Under the pieces are notes generated by a model that was given only the letters and a program-made list of their open reading frames with translations, was not told where the DNA came from and did no database searches. From a virus, in IMG/VR virus record IMGVR_UViG_3300043100_000005, positions 1 through 38,816 of that record: a stretch of 38,816 nt of DNA. One strand, written 5' to 3'. Of the stretch, positions 1 to 6,824 are shown piece by piece (the first letter of the stretch is position 1; each line of letters starts with the position of its first letter). The position numbers were made by a program, and so were the translations under genes.

Positions 1-158
1 TCATCGGGGGTGATCGACTGCTCGGGCACCGTGAAGGCGTCGCTGTTCCCGGTCGCCCCGTTCTGCGTGACGGCGGCGTTGTCGAGGACCTTGACGACTA
101 GCAGGATGCCGTTCTCGGAGCCCGACCCGGACGCCGTGGCGGTGACGGTGCGGGACAT
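1..158 (-). CDS. Phage structural protein, N-terminal part (runs off window)
   Basis: ATG at 158 opens a frame that continues past the left edge; 52 codons are visible. The peptide begins MSRTVTATASGSGSENGILL and is Ser/Thr/Gly/Val-rich with alternating hydrophobic residues, as in beta-rich tail appendage proteins. Its ATG lies one base after the TGA of the tailspike gene (TGACATG), so it is probably translated by coupling. It is the most distal gene of the minus-strand tail operon seen here. No specific family is recognised; a tail-fibre accessory or minor structural protein is inferred from position and composition. Confidence 0.6.
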   Translation of the reverse strand, partial: MSRTVTATASGSGSENGILLVVKVLDNAAVTQNGATGNSDAFTVPEQSITPD

Positions 159-159
159 G

Positions 160-1980
160 TCAGAATCCCAGGGCGTAGCCGAGGCACAGCCACTTGCCCT
201 TGGACGCCGAGTAGCGGAAGCTCACGGCGTCGACGTCGGCCGCCGTCGTGGACAGCGTCGGCGCGCCGGCCGTCCCGAAGTCGAAGCCCCCGGAGCCGGA
301 CGCCCACGCCACGGTGAAGCTGCCTCCGCTGCCCTGAGTCAGGTCGAACTCGATGACCTGGCCGGAGACCGGGTTGGACGGCGCTGCGATCGTCGCCGTC
401 GAGGCGGTGAGGGTCAAGGTGAAGACGTTCCCGAGCGCCGCATTCACCGCTACCGACGACCCGAAGGTGAGAGCCGACACGGCGGGCGCGAGGTAGCCGC
501 CGAGCGTGCCGCCGGACTTCGGGAGGGCCGGGCCGGAGTACGGCACGCCCTGGCTGACCAGGGCGATCGTGTTGCTCGCGTCGTCGTGAGTGACCCCGGC
601 GGCGGTCTTCAGCCAGGAACTGGAGAAGCACATGCCCGCGGAGCTGCTCACCTGGGACGCCCCGTACTGCGGGTAGTTCCCGGTCGAGTCCTCCTGGGTA
701 ACGCAGCCGGTGCCGATCACCTGCTCCTTGCAGCCGGACGCGGCGAACCCCGCATAGCCGGCTGACGTGCTGGCCTGCCCGTCCTGCTGCGCTACGCAGC
801 CCGTCAGCACGTACAGGCCCGGCGTGCCGCCGCCGCCGCCGGAGTCGTCGAACAGGAAACCGTTCTCTGCGTTGAGATGGGTTGAGCAGGCGGTCAGGAA
901 CTGGACCTGGTACGCGCCGATGCCGCCGAAGTGGAATCCCTGGCCGCCGTTGTTCTCGCCCTTGCAGGCGGTCCAGCGGGAGTTCACGCCGTAGTTGACG
1001 TACCACCCGTCGACATCGTTTTCGGAGCTTTCGCAGGCATCGAACCATGAGTCGGCCAGTTCGGACAGGTAGACGCCGTTCCCGGCGCGGGAGGCGGAGA
1101 ACTTGCAGTTCGTGACCTGCCAGTCGTCGGGGATCTTGCCGCTCGTCGCATCCGTGACGAACCGGAGGCAGTCCGAGGGCGGCCGGTGGACGCACACGCC
1201 CCGGATGAAACCCGCGCCCCACGCCCCGTCCACGAGGATGCCGTAGACGGTGCCCGATGACAGCTCGTAGCCCTCGATCGTGAACCCGGCGAGGTCCACC
1301 CCGTAATACTGGGTGCCGGTCGTGTTGGTCATGTCGATCGCGGCGGACCCGGTGAACCCGGCGGCCATCACGATCGTCGTGCCGCCGCTGGCACCGACGC
1401 CCGCCGAGTAGTTGTCGTTCTCCGACGCCGACCACCACTGGGCACCCCAGAGCCGCGACTGCGACACCGGCGTGATCGGCGCGTTGATGTAATAGGGGGC
1501 GGACAGCGGGGCCTGGACGAGCTGTACCGCGCCGCCGCTGGCGAGTCCCGCGTTGATCGCTGCCGTGTCCGTCGCCCCGGTCGAGTCGCCGGACGGGAAG
1601 ACGTAGCGGAACAGGGACTTGAGACCGCCGAGCGGCAGCGAGTCGTCCATGATGTACCACAGGCCGTACGTGGCGCTGTACTGGTAGACCTGGCCCTGGT
1701 TCGCCAGTGTGAGGGTCGCGGACGCGCCGCCCCCGGACTCGTTGAACCGGTCCGTGCCCAGGGTCGCCACCGTCAGGACATTGGTCCCGTTGGTCGCGAT
1801 GATCTTCACAGCGACGCGTGACCCGTCGGACGGACCCTCGGGGAGCGTGACCGTGAAGCCGCCGCCGGAGATGTTGCACGGCACCAGGTTGCCGGGCACC
1901 GCGGAGTACGCCGAGGACTGGACGGCTACCGGGGAGACGCCCATCTCCGCGCCGCCGAAACCGTACACGTTCGCGACCAC
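160..1980 (-). CDS. Tailspike / tail fibre with right-handed beta-helix (pectate-lyase-like)
   Basis: 606 residues, GTG start preceded by an AGGGGGG Shine-Dalgarno-like tract. Residues about 1-110 form a beta-rich head that probably joins the tail. From about residue 130 (FPSGDSTGATDTAAINAGLA) the sequence has the typical opening of phage pectate-lyase-like beta-helix proteins, followed by repeated short strands with N, G, C and W turns up to about 450. The last 120 residues are a separate beta domain ending CLGYALGF. Such proteins are receptor-binding spikes, often polysaccharide depolymerases; the enzymatic activity is inference, as no catalytic residues can be assigned. It is the last complete gene of the tail module, where host-recognition proteins usually lie. 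Confidence 0.8.
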   Translation of the reverse strand: MVANVYGFGGAEMGVSPVAVQSSAYSAVPGNLVPCNISGGGFTVTLPEGPSDGSRVAVKIIATNGTNVLTVATLGTDRFNESGGGASATLTLANQGQVYQYSATYGLWYIMDDSLPLGGLKSLFRYVFPSGDSTGATDTAAINAGLASGGAVQLVQAPLSAPYYINAPITPVSQSRLWGAQWWSASENDNYSAGVGASGGTTIVMAAGFTGSAAIDMTNTTGTQYYGVDLAGFTIEGYELSSGTVYGILVDGAWGAGFIRGVCVHRPPSDCLRFVTDATSGKIPDDWQVTNCKFSASRAGNGVYLSELADSWFDACESSENDVDGWYVNYGVNSRWTACKGENNGGQGFHFGGIGAYQVQFLTACSTHLNAENGFLFDDSGGGGGTPGLYVLTGCVAQQDGQASTSAGYAGFAASGCKEQVIGTGCVTQEDSTGNYPQYGASQVSSSAGMCFSSSWLKTAAGVTHDDASNTIALVSQGVPYSGPALPKSGGTLGGYLAPAVSALTFGSSVAVNAALGNVFTLTLTASTATIAAPSNPVSGQVIEFDLTQGSGGSFTVAWASGSGGFDFGTAGAPTLSTTAADVDAVSFRYSASKGKWLCLGYALGF

Positions 1981-1996
1981 GGCCCCATCCCCCCTC

Positions 1997-2002
1997 TAAG
2001 CT
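1997..2002 (+). promoter_or_regulatory. -10 box (TAAGCT) of leaderless island 1
   Basis: TAAGCT lies exactly 6 bases before the ATG at 2009, so transcription would start at or next to the start codon. There is no Shine-Dalgarno sequence. The same geometry recurs before eight other plus-strand islands in the window. No clear -35 box is seen. Confidence 0.6.
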
Positions 2003-2008
2003 GACGGG

Positions 2009-2413
2009 ATGGACATGGCAGCGGTGATCGCGTTCGCCGAGGCCCGGCTAGCCGAGGACGAGGCGCCAGCGAAGGCAGCACAGCTTCGCTTCCCCGGCCC
2101 GTGGGAACAGGCAGAGAACACGAACTCGCCGCTGCTGTCAGCGGTGACCCTCTACGACTCCCGCGATGAGTCGGTCGGCGTGATCAGGGGCAGCTACGCC
2201 GCCGCCCACATCGCCCGACACGACCCGGCGCGCACCCTCCGCGAGATCGAGGCTAAGCGGCGCATCCTGGAGCGGCATCGCGGATGCGGAGACGGCTTCG
2301 GCTATTGCGCTGACGGCGGCCACGACCGGGACGACGGCGGGTGCGCCGAGCTGGCCGACGCACTATCCGCCTGGAGCGACCACCCGGACTACCCGCAGGA
2401 GCTGAAGCCGTGA
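2009..2413 (+). CDS. DUF6221 family protein
   Basis: 134 residues. The order of motifs matches DUF6221 proteins common in actinobacteria and their phages: an N-terminal acidic helix (MDMAAVIAFAEARLAEDEA), a GPW motif, HIARHDPARTLREIEAKRRIL in the middle, a small cysteine region, and a C-terminal HPDYPQELKP. Molecular function is unknown. First gene of plus-strand island 1, back to back with the tailspike gene (28 bases between start codons). The start follows a TAAGCT -10 box by 6 bases, suggesting a leaderless mRNA. Two related genes occur at 6137 and 27573. Confidence 0.85.
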   Translation: MDMAAVIAFAEARLAEDEAPAKAAQLRFPGPWEQAENTNSPLLSAVTLYDSRDESVGVIRGSYAAAHIARHDPARTLREIEAKRRILERHRGCGDGFGYCADGGHDRDDGGCAELADALSAWSDHPDYPQELKP

Positions 2414-2715
2414 GCGACAAGATGACCTGCCCCGGCTGCCACGCCGAAAGCAGCAGCATACTCATGGCCGTCAACGACGACCTCCCGTGCCCCTTCTGCG
2501 GGCTGTCAGCCGACGCCATCCTGGAGATAGGCTCCGTGCGCCGCAAGAAGGCCGACGAGCAGCTGAAAGAGCAGCTTGAGACCGCCCTGGCCGAGCGGGA
2601 CCGGGCCCTGACCGAGGCAGCCAAGCTCCGGGGCGCCGTCGAGGGCGCGCGGCACGCCCTCGGGTGCGAGTTCCCTTACGTGCCGCACGACGCGCCCAGC
2701 CCGAAGCGGACGTGA
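2410..2715 (+). CDS. Zinc-ribbon plus coiled-coil small protein
   Basis: 101 residues from GTG at 2410, which overlaps the preceding stop as GTGA; the upstream gene ends in a typical KP* junction. Two CxxC pairs, CPGC near residue 7 and CPFC near residue 26, look like a zinc ribbon. Residues about 42-80 (rich in E, K, R, L and A) form a likely coiled coil. Resembles small proteins of actinophages with no known function. Translation is probably coupled to the DUF6221 gene. It ends 31 bases before the stop of the convergent virion gene. Confidence 0.75.
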   Translation: MSDKMTCPGCHAESSSILMAVNDDLPCPFCGLSADAILEIGSVRRKKADEQLKEQLETALAERDRALTEAAKLRGAVEGARHALGCEFPYVPHDAPSPKRT

Positions 2716-2746
2716 CCGCTTCCGCGACGCCGGCCGCAGCCCCGTC

Positions 2747-3046
2747 TCAGGCCAGTTTGCCCATGATTACGTACGACTGCAGCGCCCCGACCGGTGCGAG
2801 GATCACCGCGTCATTCGCCGCCGGCGTGTAGCTCGCCAGATAGGCGAACGGCCCGCTCAGGGCCGGCGACCCGTTCACGTACACCTGCGGATTCCCTGAC
2901 GTGTATGAGGCACTGACGACGCCGGGCAGCATCATCAGCGGGAACCCCGAGTCGATGCCGGCGGTGCGCGTCTCCAGCTTGGTGACACGCTTCTGCAGCG
3001 CGGTCAGCGTGGCCGAGAACCGCTGCAGGAGCGGCGCCGGGTACAT
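2747..3046 (-). CDS. Small tail/baseplate protein (coiled coil plus beta domain)
   Basis: 99 residues from ATG at 3046 with a GGAGGTGG tract about 12 bases upstream; the longer open frame above this start is shadow sequence of the divergent gene. Residues about 5-35 (LLQRFSATLTALQKRVTKLE) are a predicted coiled coil. The rest is beta-rich with an AANDAVILAPVGALQSYVI motif, a pattern of short OB-like beta domains in tail-tip proteins. It lies between the hub-like protein and the tailspike, so a connector at the tail tip is likely by inference. Confidence 0.65.
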   Translation of the reverse strand: MYPAPLLQRFSATLTALQKRVTKLETRTAGIDSGFPLMMLPGVVSASYTSGNPQVYVNGSPALSGPFAYLASYTPAANDAVILAPVGALQSYVIMGKLA

Positions 3047-3070
3047 GGTCAGCCGGGCCACCTCCAGCGC

Positions 3071-3076
3071 TAGAGT
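3071..3076 (+). promoter_or_regulatory. -10 box (TAGAGT) of leaderless island 2
   Basis: TAGAGT is followed by 6 bases and the ATG at 3083, the same leaderless geometry as in the other islands. It falls in the 36-base gap between two divergent start codons. Confidence 0.6.
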
Positions 3077-3082
3077 CAGCGC

Positions 3083-3413
3083 ATGACTGACGGTGAGCAC
3101 ACGACGGCGAAACTGGCGCGGGCGCTGGAACCGATCATCGCGATACCGAGAGAGATGGTGGAGCGGGCGAAGGCCGGGTATTACCACGATTTCATGTCGC
3201 CTCTGGATTTCCCGGAGACGCAGCTTGTCGCGGACCTGCGCGCCGTCGCCGCGAACCGGTCGCTGGCGCGCTCGGCCCGGCAGGAGATCGAGAAGCTGGC
3301 GCAGCGGGCCGTCGCCGGGGAGTTCGACGCCAGCCGTGAAGAGTCTGAGGTGTGGGCGGCGTCGCCTGAGGGTCAGCAGGCGATGGCGGACCTCACCCGG
3401 ACACGCCGGCCAG
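3083..3413 (+). CDS. Small actinophage-type protein (end uncertain)
   Basis: Begins MTDGEHTTAKLARALEPI. Residues about 20-100 (MVERAKAGYYHDFMSPLDFPETQL, then EESEVWAASPEGQQAM) look like a compact helical actinobacterial phage protein of about 100-110 residues. Start chosen because the ATG follows a TAGAGT -10 box by 6 bases; no Shine-Dalgarno. The frame has no stop and stays open to 4780 across the antisense side of the tail hub gene, which is clearly not one protein. The end given is an estimate, placed where a second gene appears to begin in another frame. Function unknown. Confidence 0.55.
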
Positions 3414-3850
3414 ATTCGCCGCTACGAGCCGACGAGGGAGGTCTCCACCGTCCGCACGGGTCTCAGCTACCGGGCGGGGATGCGGTGAAAGCGTGTGCCG
3501 ACCTCGCGGACCGTACCGGTGCGAAGTCGTTCGAGTGCGGCTATCTGCACGATGACGTCCCCGCCTCGGAGGCGGCCTGGTACGCGACGGCGGTTTTCCG
3601 TGGTGCGAAGATCACCGCCGAGGACAAGGCGTCACCCGCGGAGGCGTGTCACGAGCTGGCGGTCAGGCTGCTGTCCGGCGGCCAGTGCCAGCACTGCAAG
3701 AAGCTCATCACCCTGAACCCGCTCGGGGCGATGGCGCGGGACGTGACGCTCGCGGACGGCAGGACATGGACGGCCGCCGAGCAGTCGAAGGCCGGCCTGT
3801 GCCACTGGCGGCGCGATGGCGCCCGGCGGGATCGCGGGTGCGGCGCCGGC
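3414..3850 (+). pseudogene. Frame-disrupted small protein gene (zinc-finger-like C-terminus)
   Basis: The coding look changes frame. A plausible N-terminus (IRRYEPTREVSTVRTGLSYR) lies in the frame of positions divisible by 3 and stops at 3486-3488. The rest (KACADLADRTGAKSFECGYL ... CQHCKKLITL ... AGLCHWRRDG) lies in the frame of the upstream gene, from GTG at 3485, which overlaps that stop as GTGA. A -1 change at the GGGG run near 3476-3479 would join them. Either the gene carries an indel, or two coupled short ORFs exist. No stop marks its 3' end before the convergent tail gene. CxxC and CHW motifs suggest metal binding. Function unknown; end approximate. Confidence 0.45.
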
Positions 3851-5053
3851 TTACGTGGCTGTCACCGCGCTCGTGGCCAGCTGAATGTACTCCGACTGGC
3901 TAGGACCGGACGGATACCACGTCCACCCGGTGATCCGCACTTCCTGCTGCAGCCCCGGCTCCCCGTTTTGGCCGGCCGGGTGCATGGGCGACGTGAACGC
4001 GAGCATCGCCGAGTCTCCGAGCTGGATGTCGGCGAGACGCGGGTAGCCGGAGCCTCCGACGTTCACCGTCGGGGTCGTCATCCCCGAGGTGGTCAGCGCC
4101 ACCTGCCCCTGGGCGAACGCGTTGACCTGGGACTGCTCGGTCACGACGCTGCCCTGCCACGACACGACGGACTCGAAGACCGGGTAGGTCGCCAGGTCGG
4201 CCAGGTCAGCCCCGTACGGGTAGACGCTCAGCCAGGTGAGCTCCGCCCCGTTCGGCGGTGCCGTGGCCCACACGTAGTTCGAGCTCTGCGACCCGGTGAC
4301 GGTCCACCCGTAGTCGAGCGCGTTGCCCGGGTAGGTCAGCACGATGCCGCTGTCCGCGAGCGGCCTGCCGAGCTGCGTGTAGCCGAGCCGGAGACTGACC
4401 TCCAGCTCGCCGGCGGCGCTGAACCCAGGCTGGAACCAGTACTCGAGGTTGCCGCTGGCGCACATGTCCGACCACGCGGAGCTGACCTGAGTGAGGTCGG
4501 AGTAGGTGTAGCTGGCCGTCCACGGCACGCCGGACGTGATCCCGGACGGCAGCGTCACCCGCGCGATCCTGCCCTGCGACGCCATCAGCGCCAGGTACCC
4601 GGCGGGACGCGTCGCCGGAGGGGAGACGCCCCCGGTCGCGATGTAGCTGGACTGCTTCGTCAGCCCGTACTGGGCCAGGTCCAGGAACGCGGTGAACAGG
4701 TCAACGGCCTGGTACTCGATCGTGTCGGAGATCAGCCGCTTGCCGTAGACGGCGTCGACCGTCTGGGCGCTGACCGATAGCGTGCCCTGCGCCATGGACA
4801 TCTGCGGCCAGTCCAGCTGGATCCCGGCCCACACCGGCCAGCCGTCGGCGAGCGCCCACAGGATCGCCCGGCGGCAGGTGAGCGCCCGGAGGAACGGGGC
4901 GTTGACCGCGGCTGCCTGGTTGAGGTCCAGCGCCCCGGTCAGGGTGCCGGTGCCGTTGAGGTTCGCGGACACGGACTGGATGTCCAGCGGGAGGTCGTCG
5001 CACAGCACCTGGCCGGTCAGCACATCGGTCGACGCGACCTTCCAGGCGACCAT
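3851..5053 (-). CDS. Minor tail protein, tail-hub-like
   Basis: 400 residues, ATG at 5053 directly after the upstream TAA (TAAATG), indicating coupled translation. N-terminal residues about 1-110 (LTGQVLCDDLPLDIQSVSANLNGTG, then CRRAILWALADGWPVWAG) resemble the first domain of actinophage tail hub proteins of the ReqiPepy6 Gp37-like type: a beta domain in which the bound ligand plane is described by paired strands. The remainder is aromatic-rich beta structure ending with an ITGWTWYPSG motif. Position among distal tail genes supports a hub or baseplate role. Family assignment is moderate and from memory. Confidence 0.65.
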   Translation of the reverse strand: MVAWKVASTDVLTGQVLCDDLPLDIQSVSANLNGTGTLTGALDLNQAAAVNAPFLRALTCRRAILWALADGWPVWAGIQLDWPQMSMAQGTLSVSAQTVDAVYGKRLISDTIEYQAVDLFTAFLDLAQYGLTKQSSYIATGGVSPPATRPAGYLALMASQGRIARVTLPSGITSGVPWTASYTYSDLTQVSSAWSDMCASGNLEYWFQPGFSAAGELEVSLRLGYTQLGRPLADSGIVLTYPGNALDYGWTVTGSQSSNYVWATAPPNGAELTWLSVYPYGADLADLATYPVFESVVSWQGSVVTEQSQVNAFAQGQVALTTSGMTTPTVNVGGSGYPRLADIQLGDSAMLAFTSPMHPAGQNGEPGLQQEVRITGWTWYPSGPSQSEYIQLATSAVTAT

Positions 5054-6106
5054 TTACAGGCCGGCCGGCTCGACGCGCAGGTAGGGCGCCCCGTAGGAGT
5101 TGGGGTTAGGGTTGATCGTCGCCGTCGATCCTGCCACCCCGAGGGTGATGGTGTGGGCTGCGGCGGACGGCGTGGTGCCCGCTGCCGGCGAGGTGTAGAC
5201 GATGCCCTCCATGCAGGCCCACCCGCTGGCCGCTACCGTCTGCAGGGCTTCGTCGATGATGGTGCCGTCGAGGGACGTGGCGACGGACACGACAGTGCTG
5301 CCGGTGGCGGTGATCAGCGGTATCCGCCAGGAGATCTTCAGGTCGGTCACGCCGTCAGTGGTGACCGACGCCGACAAGAGCGTGAGGACGCCTGTGTGAA
5401 GTTCGAATACCGGCGTGTAGATCTCGTGGACGGGTGCCCACGGCAGGACGCGCGCCTGCTTGCTGCCGCCCGTGTTCGTGTTGTGGTAGAACGACTCGCT
5501 GGCCTTGTCGTAGCCGAGCTGCCCGACGTAGCCGGTGACGCTGCCCTTCGGGGCCACCAGGATGCCGCCCGCCGCGGTAGTGAACGGCCGTTCGTCGGTG
5601 ATCATCCCGGACGTGACCGTCGTGGTGGCCGCCGGGATGGTGAGCTGCGCGAGGGTGATGCTGTTCGCCGGCGCGGACGGCGCGGACGGTGACGCGGCCG
5701 CGGTGCCGGTGATGATCGTGACCGCGCCGAACGATGAGGACGTGCCCACATCGGAGACGTAGGCGGCCACGATGTCAATACGCGCGTTGACCGGGTCGGC
5801 GGTCTGCACGGTGAGGGTCGCCTGCTGGGCAAGCTTCGACACGTAGCCGCCCGCCGCCGGGGTGCCGGTGTTCTGGACGACGTACCCGCCTGGCTGCACG
5901 GCGACGGTCATCGCGCCGCCTGCGGACACCTGAAGGCCCGCGCCGCCGATCACGCCGCTGAGCACGCCGGTGACGGACCCGGTGACGATGCCCTCGTCGT
6001 AGAAGTAGGCCGCGGGGCCGCTGAGGCGCAGGTCGTTGCCGCCGTTGCCGTCGTACGTGCAGCCTTCGAGCCATTGCGGCTCGCTGGTCACAACTGAAGT
6101 CGCCAC
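5054..6106 (-). CDS. Minor tail protein / receptor-binding-type fibre
   Basis: 350 residues, GTG start after GGGGGT. Residues about 50-80 (GGAGLQVSAGGAMTVAVQPG) and ARIDIVAAYVSDVG followed by LAQLTIPAATTTVT and MITDERPF are typical of a baseplate-associated family in actinophages where a small N-terminal beta domain precedes variable C-terminal receptor-binding modules. The C-terminal 130 residues are a separate beta sandwich. Located between the Dit-like and hub-like genes. Host-surface attachment is inferred. Its start codon is only about 30 bases from that of the divergent DUF6221 gene. Confidence 0.65.
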   Translation of the reverse strand: MATSVVTSEPQWLEGCTYDGNGGNDLRLSGPAAYFYDEGIVTGSVTGVLSGVIGGAGLQVSAGGAMTVAVQPGGYVVQNTGTPAAGGYVSKLAQQATLTVQTADPVNARIDIVAAYVSDVGTSSSFGAVTIITGTAAASPSAPSAPANSITLAQLTIPAATTTVTSGMITDERPFTTAAGGILVAPKGSVTGYVGQLGYDKASESFYHNTNTGGSKQARVLPWAPVHEIYTPVFELHTGVLTLLSASVTTDGVTDLKISWRIPLITATGSTVVSVATSLDGTIIDEALQTVAASGWACMEGIVYTSPAAGTTPSAAAHTITLGVAGSTATINPNPNSYGAPYLRVEPAGL

Positions 6107-6123
6107 CGGACCCCCGTTTCAGG

Positions 6124-6129
6124 CAGAGT
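6124..6129 (+). promoter_or_regulatory. -10 box (CAGAGT) of leaderless island 3
   Basis: CAGAGT, 7 bases before the GTG at 6137. It deviates from TAnnnT at the first base but keeps the spacing seen in the other islands, and it helps choose 6137 over the GTG codons at 6128 and 6131. Confidence 0.45.
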
Positions 6130-6136
6130 GGTGGAC

Positions 6137-6619
6137 GTGGACGGAGACTTCGCGGCGTTCCTGGATGCCCGCTACGACGAGGCCGGGGCGCTGGCGCAGG
6201 CGGCGACGGCCGGCCCGTGGAAGTACCAGGTGTTCCGCCGCGACGAGGGGCACCGGGAGTGGGTCATGTGCGGCAGGAGCAGCCCGTACGGCGTGATGAT
6301 CGGAGACGCCGGGATCGGGTGGATGCCCTCGACAGGCATCCCGGATCCCGACTTCATCGCCGCGTGCGACCCGGCGCACCGGCTGCGGGACATCGCGCTC
6401 AAGCGCGCCATCCTCGCCGAGCACGCGCAAGTCAGGGCGGACAGCGACGAAGAAGACGAAGAAGGGGCCACCGGATGCCGGGTGTGCGACTGGGACCGCG
6501 ATTGCGGAGAGGTCCGGCCGGCCGGCCGGCCGTGCGTCACTGCACGCCAGCTCGGGACCGAGTTCAGCGACCACCCCGATTACCGCCCCGGCTGGGCACC
6601 GGAGGACAGCCCTGGATGA
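6137..6619 (+). CDS. DUF6221 family protein
   Basis: 160 residues from GTG at 6137; in-frame GTGs at 6128 and 6131 are possible but would put the start inside the putative promoter. The start (VDGDFAAFLDARYDE), AGPWKY, a DPAHRLRDIALKRAILAEHA helix, a central cysteine region (CRVCDWDRDC) and the HPDYRPGWAP end follow the DUF6221 layout. An acidic run (SDEEDEEG) separates helix and cysteine region. Function unknown. First gene of island 3, with two coupled genes behind it. The divergent tail fibre gene starts about 30 bases away. Confidence 0.85.
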   Translation: MDGDFAAFLDARYDEAGALAQAATAGPWKYQVFRRDEGHREWVMCGRSSPYGVMIGDAGIGWMPSTGIPDPDFIAACDPAHRLRDIALKRAILAEHAQVRADSDEEDEEGATGCRVCDWDRDCGEVRPAGRPCVTARQLGTEFSDHPDYRPGWAPEDSPG

Positions 6620-6824
6620 GCTGATCGCGAGAGAGCCGAAGTGTCCCCGCTGCCAGTCTCCGCGCTGGGTCTCAGTCTCACTGGATGGCGGCTGGACGCG
6701 CCGGGCGCAATGCGTGCCGTGCGGGGCGCTTCACGAGCCGGTCATCGGTCCCGGTTACCTGTCGAGCCGGTACGGCGATCCCGGCGCGACCCACCCGGAC
6801 TACCGGCAGGAACGGAAGCCGTGA
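6612..6824 (+). CDS. Small zinc-ribbon protein with DUF6221-like tail, CTG start
   Basis: 70 residues: DELIAREPKCPRCQSPRW, then QCVPCG, ending HPDYRQERKP. Two CxxC pairs suggest a zinc ribbon. The C-terminal decapeptide is the one that ends DUF6221 proteins. No ATG, GTG or TTG exists in frame before the conserved part. The best start is CTG at 6612, placed 5 bases after GGAGGA and overlapping the end of the previous gene by 8 bases. A lost base in the ATGAGCTGA context would be the alternative explanation. The next gene overlaps its stop as GTGA. Confidence 0.65.
   Translation: MDELIAREPKCPRCQSPRWVSVSLDGGWTRRAQCVPCGALHEPVIGPGYLSSRYGDPGATHPDYRQERKP

Noticed and set aside
98-1879. Long minus-strand open frame (593 codons) in the tailspike region
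   Set aside because: Arg/Gly/Pro-rich shadow of the tailspike gene; no start context and no protein-like pattern.
3486-4780. Reading the frame from 3083 to 4780 as one 565-residue protein
   Set aside because: After about 3850 the translation is Arg/Gly/Val shadow of the tail hub gene; only the first part resembles small phage proteins.
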